A stretch of 5,322 bases of DNA, from positions 1 to 5,322 of the forward strand of contig CALMXN010000233.1 in NCBI GenBank assembly GCA_937871145.1, read 5' to 3'. A program made the position numbers and the translations under genes. Shown piece by piece: positions 1 through 4,101 of the stretch (positions are counted from its first letter, which is position 1; each line of letters begins with the position of its first letter). Under the pieces are notes generated by a model that saw only the letters and a program-made list of their open reading frames with translations, did not search any database and was not told the origin of the DNA. The DNA is from an uncultured Clostridia bacterium. Its GTDB lineage: Bacteria > Bacillota > Clostridia > Oscillospirales > Ruminococcaceae.

Positions 1-521
1 GATTACCCTTTGCACCTGACAGCGACGGAGGCGTAACGGAAAGCTTTGCACCGATTGACTTGCTTGACTACATATATGCTGTTCTTCATTCACCAAAATA
101 CAGAGAAACCTATAAGGAATTTTTGAAAATTGATTTTCCTCGTGTGCCTTATCCGACAGACAAGGAAATGTTCTGGAAGATGGTCAAACTTGGCGGAGAA
201 ATCAGAAAACTTCACATCATGGAATCACCGCTGTTTGATACTCTTATTACAACATATCCTGTCACAGGAACAAATGAAGTTGTTAAGCTAAACCGTAAAG
301 ATAATCGGGTATATATTAACAATGAGCAGTATTTTGACGGTGTTTCAGATTTGGCTTGGAACTTCTATATCGGCGGTTATCAACCTGCACAGAAATGGCT
401 TAAAGACCGTAAGGGCAGAAATCTTTCTGATGAGGATATTCTTCATTATCAGAAAATCATTGTTGCACTTACCGAAACGGACAGACTTATGAAAGAAATA
501 GACGAAATATTTATATTTTGA
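1..521 (+). CDS. Type ISP restriction-modification enzyme, C-terminal part (5' end outside window)
   Basis: This is the last 172 residues of a longer protein. The frame is open from base 3 with no credible start, and the TTG at 60 lies inside conserved sequence, so the gene begins to the left. I recognise the fragment as the C-terminal specificity domain of Type ISP enzymes (LlaGI/LlaBIII-like), single polypeptides joining an Mrr-like nuclease, SF2 helicase/translocase, adenine methyltransferase and target-recognition domain. Supporting stretches are YIYAVLHSPKY (residues 23-33), FPRVPYP (45-51), LGGEIRKLHIMESP (about 63-76), PVTG (86-89), FYIGGYQPAQKWLKDRKGR (121-139) and HYQKIIVALTET (148-159). 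By family knowledge this region contributes to recognising the short asymmetric target; methylation and cleavage motifs would lie upstream and cannot be checked here. The ending around RLMKEIDEIF looks natural, not truncated. The stop overlaps the Shine-Dalgarno sequence of the next gene, so the two are probably co-transcribed. The assignment rests on remembered family motifs. Confidence 0.85.
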   Translation, partial: LPFAPDSDGGVTESFAPIDLLDYIYAVLHSPKYRETYKEFLKIDFPRVPYPTDKEMFWKMVKLGGEIRKLHIMESPLFDTLITTYPVTGTNEVVKLNRKDNRVYINNEQYFDGVSDLAWNFYIGGYQPAQKWLKDRKGRNLSDEDILHYQKIIVALTETDRLMKEIDEIFIF

Positions 522-526
522 GGAGG
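521..526 (+). promoter_or_regulatory. Shine-Dalgarno AGGAGG for the 157-aa gene
   Basis: A perfect AGGAGG lies 9 nt before the ATG at 536, and its first base is the last base of the preceding TGA stop. It decides the start: the longer reading from TTG at 518 would place the ribosome binding site inside the coding sequence. The arrangement suggests translational coupling to the restriction-modification gene. Confidence 0.85.
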
Positions 527-535
527 ACGAAGATT

Positions 536-1009
536 ATGTCAAAAATAAAAGTGGCTGATTTTTATTACGGTGCTGTGTTATCAATGCTTTTTCACAACGG
601 CGTAATGCCTGCATTGGTTGAAAACGGCGATGACAGACAGGTTTATGATTTTACAACGGATAAATCCGAGTGCCGACTATTCATAAAATACAGAGCAAAT
701 AAACAGGACACAAAAAAGCCTGATTACAGCAGTTGGATTTTTGCTATTTCAGATGATAAGGCAGAACTTCAGAAATACATAGATGAAGGCAAAAATCTTT
801 TATTAGCTTTAGTATGTGGTTCGTCAGAATTGGATAAAAGCCAATTAGCAATTCTTGATAAATCACAAATACAGGACATACTCTCTCGTGAAAAGACTTC
901 TATTACAATAAGCAGAATAAAAGGTGAAAAAGCTTTCCGAATTTCTGTAGGTGGTGGCAGAGAAAATTCTATTCAAGTTAAGTGCAATAGATTTGAGGAG
1001 CTATTTTGA
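536..1009 (+). CDS. Hypothetical protein, companion of the Type ISP system (157 aa)
   Basis: No function can be assigned. The 157-aa product starts at ATG 536 (MSKIKVADFYYGAVLSML), 14 nt after the stop of the restriction-modification gene, so it is very likely in the same transcript. There is no signal peptide, membrane segment or coiled coil. The sequence alternates short strands and helices: VYDFTT (37-42), CRLFIKYR (46-53), SSWIFAIS (65-72), a helix around 74-84, a hydrophobic strand NLLLALVCG (87-95), SQLAILDKSQIQDIL (102-116), and a glycine-rich end with TSITISR (121-127), FRISVGGGREN (134-144) and CNRF (150-153). The order strand, hydrophobic strand ending in CG, then an L-x-x-x-I helix recalls small alpha/beta nuclease-like or DNA-binding domains, but I see no complete PD-(D/E)xK motif. 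My impression is that similar proteins occur beside Type ISP genes in Clostridia, which would favour a role in restriction control or cleavage; that is inference. Confidence 0.75.
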   Translation: MSKIKVADFYYGAVLSMLFHNGVMPALVENGDDRQVYDFTTDKSECRLFIKYRANKQDTKKPDYSSWIFAISDDKAELQKYIDEGKNLLLALVCGSSELDKSQLAILDKSQIQDILSREKTSITISRIKGEKAFRISVGGGRENSIQVKCNRFEELF

Positions 1010-1020
1010 CGGGAGATGAA

Positions 1021-1050
1021 ATGCAACTACCATTTTCACAAAAATACTGA
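1021..1050 (+). other. Possible leader mini-ORF (9 codons, MQLPFSQKY) before the recombinase
   Basis: An ATG at 1021 preceded by GGGAG (1011-1015, 5 nt spacer) opens a 9-codon frame ending in TGA at 1048-1050, five bases before the hairpin that covers the recombinase ribosome binding site. A ribosome stopping there could hold the hairpin open. An overlapping alternative from ATG 1016 gives 24 codons (MKCNYHFHKNTDF... to TGA 1088-1090), running through the hairpin into the recombinase start, but it has no well-spaced Shine-Dalgarno. Both could be chance; neither is a recognised leader peptide. Confidence 0.2.
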
Positions 1051-1054
1051 TTTT

Positions 1055-1074
1055 TCACCGCCGAAAGGGGGTGA
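1055..1074 (+). promoter_or_regulatory. GAAA-tetraloop hairpin covering the recombinase ribosome binding site
   Basis: Arms TCACCGCC (1055-1062) and GGGGGTGA (1067-1074) enclose the GNRA-type loop GAAA (1063-1066). They give seven Watson-Crick pairs and one G-G mismatch (1060/1069). The right arm is the Shine-Dalgarno region (GGGGGTGA) of the recombinase, ending 5 nt before ATG 1080. Folded in mRNA, it should hide the site and lower translation unless it is opened by a ribosome, protein or other RNA. The pairing is directly visible; the regulatory role is inferred. Confidence 0.5.
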
Positions 1075-1079
1075 TAGAA

Positions 1080-2267
1080 ATGGACAATGAAAACAATCTC
1101 AAAAACATCAACAGAAATCTCAGTAAATCCGAACGCTCTAAACGAACAAAAGCTGCCAAAGATCGCATTGTCAATGCTTATTCTGAAAACAGCAATGTTG
1201 AGGTAATACCTGCAAAGCGTGATATAATTCCAGCTATACCTGAGAAGCTCCATGTTGCAGCATACTGCCGAGTAAGCACTGATAATGAGGCACAAGCAGG
1301 TAGTTATCAGCTTCAAATTCAGTATTATACGGAATACATACAGAACAATCCAAACTGGATTTTTGTTGGAGTTTATGCAGACGAAGGTCTTTCGGGTACA
1401 TCTACGAAAAAACGAGTTCAGTTCCGTCAGATGATTGAAGATTGCCGTGACGGAAAAATTGATTTAATCATAACAAAAAGCATCAGCCGTTTTGCTAGAA
1501 ATACTCTGGATACTCTTCGCTATATGCGGGAGCTTAAAAATTTTTCTTCTCCGATTGGGATACAATTTGAAACTGAATGCCTTAATACTCTTGACAAGGG
1601 TGCTGAAATGATAATTACAGTCCTTAGCTGTGTGGCTCAAGGGGAATCAGAAGCAAAATCTGAAAGTATAAAATGGTCGGTACACCAACGGTTCGCAAAT
1701 GGACTTCCGTTGTGTCCGACTTATTTTTTGCTCGGTTATGATACGGATGAAGCTAAAAACATGGTTATTGTTGAAGAAGAAGCGGTCATCATCCGATTTA
1801 TCTATGAAAAATTTCTTGATGGATATTCAGCAAGACAGATAGCAGAGATGTTAACTGACAATCATGTGCTTACTGTAAAAGGTAAAGAAATCTGGTCGTC
1901 AAGTGTTGTGCGGAGCATTTTACACAATGAACGATACTGCGGCGATGTTCTAATGCAAAAAACAGTCACAATTGACTGCCTTTCGCATAAATGTGTTAAA
2001 AATACCGGACAGGAAAAGCAATACCGCATGATTAACCATCATCCTGCGATTATTTCAAGAGAAGATTGGCTTACGGTGCAGGAAATGCTGAAGTTCCGAC
2101 GATTTGCAAAAAATCGTGACGGTCCGCCAAAACGAAAAATCCGTCCTAAGTATGTTCATGGTGGCATACTGGACGGATTTCTTATCTTAAATCCCAAATG
2201 GGATGCATACGACATTCATACTGTTCTGAAAAAATATCAGGACATAAATTTTGAAAGTGAGGAATAA
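1080..2267 (+). CDS. Serine recombinase, large-type layout without zinc ribbon (395 aa)
   Basis: This is a site-specific recombinase of the resolvase/invertase superfamily, expected to cut and rejoin DNA through a phosphoserine link. The N-terminal 58 residues are basic and polar. The catalytic domain (about 59-205) has AAYCRVST with nucleophile Ser66 and neighbouring Arg64, YADEGLSGTS (99-108), and TKSISRFARNTLDTL (132-146) carrying Arg137 and Arg140. A long helix around 189-207 precedes the recombinase DNA-binding domain (about 215-338: LLGYDTDE, FLDGYSARQIAEMLTD, WSSSVVRSILHNERYCGDVLMQKT, NHHPAIISREDW). The usual Cys4 zinc ribbon and coiled coil of phage-type integrases are absent; instead the protein ends with a basic linker and YVHGGILDGFLILNPKW (358-374). 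Catalytic residues are intact, so it is probably active, perhaps with a partner. ATG 1080 is preferred over GTG 1071 because the latter lies inside the AGGGGGTGA ribosome binding site. Its target, an element end or an invertible segment, cannot be told. Confidence 0.93.
   Translation: MDNENNLKNINRNLSKSERSKRTKAAKDRIVNAYSENSNVEVIPAKRDIIPAIPEKLHVAAYCRVSTDNEAQAGSYQLQIQYYTEYIQNNPNWIFVGVYADEGLSGTSTKKRVQFRQMIEDCRDGKIDLIITKSISRFARNTLDTLRYMRELKNFSSPIGIQFETECLNTLDKGAEMIITVLSCVAQGESEAKSESIKWSVHQRFANGLPLCPTYFLLGYDTDEAKNMVIVEEEAVIIRFIYEKFLDGYSARQIAEMLTDNHVLTVKGKEIWSSSVVRSILHNERYCGDVLMQKTVTIDCLSHKCVKNTGQEKQYRMINHHPAIISREDWLTVQEMLKFRRFAKNRDGPPKRKIRPKYVHGGILDGFLILNPKWDAYDIHTVLKKYQDINFESEE
2257..2263 (+). promoter_or_regulatory. 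Shine-Dalgarno GTGAGGA inside the recombinase 3' end
   Basis: GTGAGGA lies 6 nt before ATG 2270 and within the last codons of the recombinase. With only 2 nt between stop and start, it indicates translational coupling of the two genes. Confidence 0.7.
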
Positions 2268-2269
2268 TA

Positions 2270-2713
2270 ATGTTTAATTTTAAGGATTTTGAGGTAATTT
2301 CGTATCAACCAACAGGGCATGCGAATTTCGCTCCAACACTAACAATCAATGAGAAAAATATAATGTTTAGCAGTATGTGCTATACTCAGCTAAAAGCTCC
2401 GAAATATGTTCGTTTTATGATTGATACCAAAGGAAAGCGTATCGCCGTTCAAGGTGTAAATGACAAAGGTTCTGATACCGTAATGATTAATCCAAAGAAA
2501 AAATATAGAACTTTTGGTATATATGGCTGTGATATTATATCTGAAATACGCCACATCATGAGCAGCTGGAAAGATAATGAGCGTTATAAAATCCAAGGCG
2601 AATATTTCGAGGAAGAAAATGTGCTTTTATTCAAAATGAAAGAAGCTGTAATATTTGAGGGTGGAACTAATAATCATGAAAATAAGGCGCAAGTCAAAAT
2701 AGCGAACATTTAA
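2270..2713 (+). CDS. Recombinase-associated small protein, possible detached recombinase C-terminal domain (147 aa)
   Basis: The 147-aa product starts at ATG 2270, 2 nt after the recombinase stop, with its Shine-Dalgarno in the recombinase 3' end. There is no signal peptide or membrane segment. It appears strand-rich, then helical: LTINEKNIMFSSMCYTQL (24-41), PKYVRFMIDTKGKRIAVQ (44-61), a basic stretch NPKKKYRTFGIYGCD (74-88), helix IISEIRHIMSSW (89-100), then YKIQGEYFEEENVLLFKM (106-123). From memory, some zinc-ribbon-less recombinases of gut Clostridia carry a fused C-terminal domain with the same order: a strand with F-N-x-x-C, then Y-V-E-L-L, then a K-x-I-A-V strand, a cysteine-led helix with L-M-x-W, and Y-R-F-R-G. 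That suggests this gene is the same domain encoded separately, and so a DNA-binding or regulatory partner of the upstream recombinase. This is inference by remembered pattern; no catalytic motif is seen. A strong palindrome follows 17 nt after the stop. Confidence 0.8.
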   Translation: MFNFKDFEVISYQPTGHANFAPTLTINEKNIMFSSMCYTQLKAPKYVRFMIDTKGKRIAVQGVNDKGSDTVMINPKKKYRTFGIYGCDIISEIRHIMSSWKDNERYKIQGEYFEEENVLLFKMKEAVIFEGGTNNHENKAQVKIANI

Positions 2714-2730
2714 TAGCAGGTTAAAACAAT

Positions 2731-2759
2731 TCACCCCTGTATTTAAAATACAGGGGTGA
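2731..2759. terminator. Perfect 29-nt palindrome, probable bidirectional terminator between convergent genes
   Basis: TCACCCCTGTATTT (2731-2744) and AAATACAGGGGTGA (2746-2759) are perfect inverted repeats around one A at 2745. The stem lies 17 nt after the stop at 2713 and about 90 nt past the end of the opposing gene. The T-tract is better on the - strand (ATTGTTTT directly after the stem) than on the + strand (TGTTATCC), so it may serve the - strand operon at least as well. A recombinase-binding role is a less likely alternative. Confidence 0.7.
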
Positions 2760-2762
2760 TGT

Positions 2763-2839
2763 TATCCATAATCGCTTTATTTGCCAGTTAAATTGTGTTT
2801 AGGTCAAAACTTCTTTATGGATAGCCGCTTTTAAAGCGA
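2763..2839. repeat. Interleaved inverted repeats in the gene-free junction
   Basis: TATCCATAA (2763-2771) is complementary to TTATGGATA (2815-2823), and the adjacent TCGCTTTA (2772-2779) is complementary to TAAAGCGA (2832-2839). The order is B-A-B'-A', so both pairs can form together only as a pseudoknot-like fold, or they may reflect paired protein-binding half-sites in DNA. The rest of this 136-nt gene-free stretch shows no ORF or RNA gene that I recognise. Confidence 0.4.
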
Positions 2840-2840
2840 C
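2824..2840 (-). terminator. Weak hairpin just downstream of the dehydratase-like gene
   Basis: GCCGCTTT (2824-2831) faces AAAGCGAC (2833-2840). It pairs fully on the - strand transcript with one G-U wobble, 10 nt after the stop of the - strand gene. No T-tract follows on that strand (TATCCATAAAG), so it may stabilise the mRNA 3' end or work together with the stronger palindrome beyond it. On the + strand a T-rich run (CTCTTTTACTTATTTATTT) follows instead, but there the stem has a C-A mismatch. Confidence 0.3.
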
Positions 2841-2849
2841 CTCTTTTAC

Positions 2850-4079
2850 TTATTTATTTCGATTCTTAATATTTGCAAGCATTAATTTAATGCGATTTTC
2901 CTGATTAACCTTAGTAGCACCAGGGTCATAATCAATAGCAACAATATTAGCAATAGGGAAAGCCTCTTTAATAACTCTCGACATACCTTTAGCAACAATA
3001 TGGTTAGGGAGACATCCAAAAGGTTGAGTACAAATGATATTCTCCGTTCCAGTCTCTGCAAGTGCCGCCATTTCAGCAGGAATAAGCCAGCCCTCACCCA
3101 TTTTTACGCCTTGGTGAATGTACTTGTCGGCGTTGTGCCGAAGATGTTCAAAATCATGCGGAGTATTGAAAACGCCATGCTTTTTCACAGCGGAAATCAT
3201 TTGCTTCTGCTTGGAATAGAAAAAATCATAGCCGATTTTATTAAAGAAAGTTGTCTTGTTCTTGAAGTCATAAAGCTTTCCGTCATTTACGTTGTTGATT
3301 GCACAGTACATACAGAAATCAAGTAACCCCGGAACAACAGGTTCGCACCCCTCTGAAATTAGGAATTCTTCAAGGTGGTTGTTTGCAAGGGGAGAATATT
3401 TAACATAAATTTCACCGACAATACCCACTCTCGGTTTTTGAACCTTTGAACGAGGAATAGCTGCAAAATCATCAAGAATTTCCTTATAAGTCTTGGAGGT
3501 GGAGAAGAAATTATTCTTTTCAAACTCGCTAGAAATTTTCTTTTGCCAGCTTGCCAAAATCTTATCAGTTGAATTAGGCTCAAGCTCATATGGCTTGCAT
3601 TGGTTAAACAAAAGCATCAGCATGTCACCATAAAGCACAGCGAAAACAAGCTTAATCATCATCGGGACGGTCAAAACAAAACCGCTCCCCTTTTCTAAGC
3701 CACTGAAATTAAGAGAAATAACAGGTACTTGAGGGAAATTTTCGCTCAAAGCCTTTCTAAGCAAATGAATGTAATTCGACGCTCTGCACCCGCCGCCTGT
3801 TTGTGAGAGTAAAAGAGCAGTTGTATCAGGATTATATTTGCCGCTTTTCAAAGCATCCATGAATTGCCCGATAACCAGAAGAGCAGGATAACAAGTGTCG
3901 TTATGAACATTCTTCAAGCCCTCGTCAATAACTTTTCTAGTGGAGGTTTGAAGAAGCTCCGTATGATAACCATACTGACGAAAAATGCTCAAAATCAAAT
4001 TGAAATGGATAGGGAGCATATCAGGTACAAGAATGGTATGTGTTTTTTTCATTTCGGGGGTAAAACGAGCAATCTGCAA
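2850..4079 (-). CDS. 2-hydroxyacyl-CoA dehydratase-like / activase-related protein (409 aa)
   Basis: The product matches the C-terminal HgdB-like portion of the very long acyl-CoA dehydratase activase-related proteins of anaerobic Firmicutes. Typical stretches are FTPEMKKTHTILVPDM (6-21), NDTCYPALLVIGQFMDAL (60-77, Cys63), LSQTGGGCRASNY (91-103, Cys98), PVISLNFSGLEK (119-130), PRVGIVGEIYVKYSP (216-230) and a final ICTQPFGCLPNHIV (349-362, Cys350 and Cys356) followed by AIDYDPGATKVNQENRI (381-397). The conserved cysteines are presumed ligands of a [4Fe-4S] cluster. True dehydratases of the family remove water from 2-hydroxyacyl-CoA after ATP-driven electron transfer from the activase; the substrate of this branch is not established to my knowledge. 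It is a cytoplasmic protein. The TTG at 4079 is chosen because GGAGGG lies 8 nt upstream and an in-frame TAG at 4100-4098 blocks extension; ATG at residue 10 has no ribosome binding site. It is in an operon with the upstream gene, 22 nt apart. Confidence 0.88.
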   Translation of the reverse strand: MQIARFTPEMKKTHTILVPDMLPIHFNLILSIFRQYGYHTELLQTSTRKVIDEGLKNVHNDTCYPALLVIGQFMDALKSGKYNPDTTALLLSQTGGGCRASNYIHLLRKALSENFPQVPVISLNFSGLEKGSGFVLTVPMMIKLVFAVLYGDMLMLLFNQCKPYELEPNSTDKILASWQKKISSEFEKNNFFSTSKTYKEILDDFAAIPRSKVQKPRVGIVGEIYVKYSPLANNHLEEFLISEGCEPVVPGLLDFCMYCAINNVNDGKLYDFKNKTTFFNKIGYDFFYSKQKQMISAVKKHGVFNTPHDFEHLRHNADKYIHQGVKMGEGWLIPAEMAALAETGTENIICTQPFGCLPNHIVAKGMSRVIKEAFPIANIVAIDYDPGATKVNQENRIKLMLANIKNRNK

Positions 4080-4087
4080 AAAAGTAA

Positions 4088-4093
4088 CCCTCC
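4088..4093 (-). promoter_or_regulatory. Shine-Dalgarno GGAGGG for the TTG-started dehydratase-like gene
   Basis: GGAGGG on the - strand lies 8 nt before the TTG at 4079-4077, separated by TTAC and a T-run. It lies in the 22-nt gap between the two genes and supports both the TTG start and independent translation of the second gene. Confidence 0.8.
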
Positions 4094-4101
4094 AGTTCTA
4101 A

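Noticed and set aside
518..535. Longer start (TTG 518, adding MRRTKI) for the 157-aa protein
   Set aside because: It would place the AGGAGG inside the coding region; ATG 536 sits 9 nt after that site.
536..1009. PD-(D/E)xK nuclease call for the 157-aa protein
   Set aside because: ECRLFIKYR and nearby acidic residues hint at it, but the expected spacing of D and E-x-K is not met by eye.
1071..1079. GTG 1071 as recombinase start
   Set aside because: The GTG is part of the AGGGGGTGA ribosome binding site; ATG 1080 has correct spacing.
978..1316. 112-codon frame on the - strand
   Set aside because: It lies across the recombinase start and the 157-aa gene end, on the opposite strand, with no ribosome binding site or recognisable family; it is an antisense shadow.
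2802..2849. 16-codon open stretch in frame after the stop of the dehydratase-like gene (VKEVALKAAIHKEVLT)
   Set aside because: A run this short without a stop is expected by chance; the protein already ends at its family-typical C-terminus and no readthrough signal is seen.
2714..2849. tRNA, small RNA or CRISPR in the junction
   Set aside because: No cloverleaf, no repeat-spacer pattern and no recognisable RNA motif beyond the hairpins listed.
3000..3326. 108-codon frame on the + strand, with others at 3864-4124, 3359-3589, 2882-3097 and 2390-2596
   Set aside because: All overlap well-supported genes in another frame or on the other strand and show no family features.
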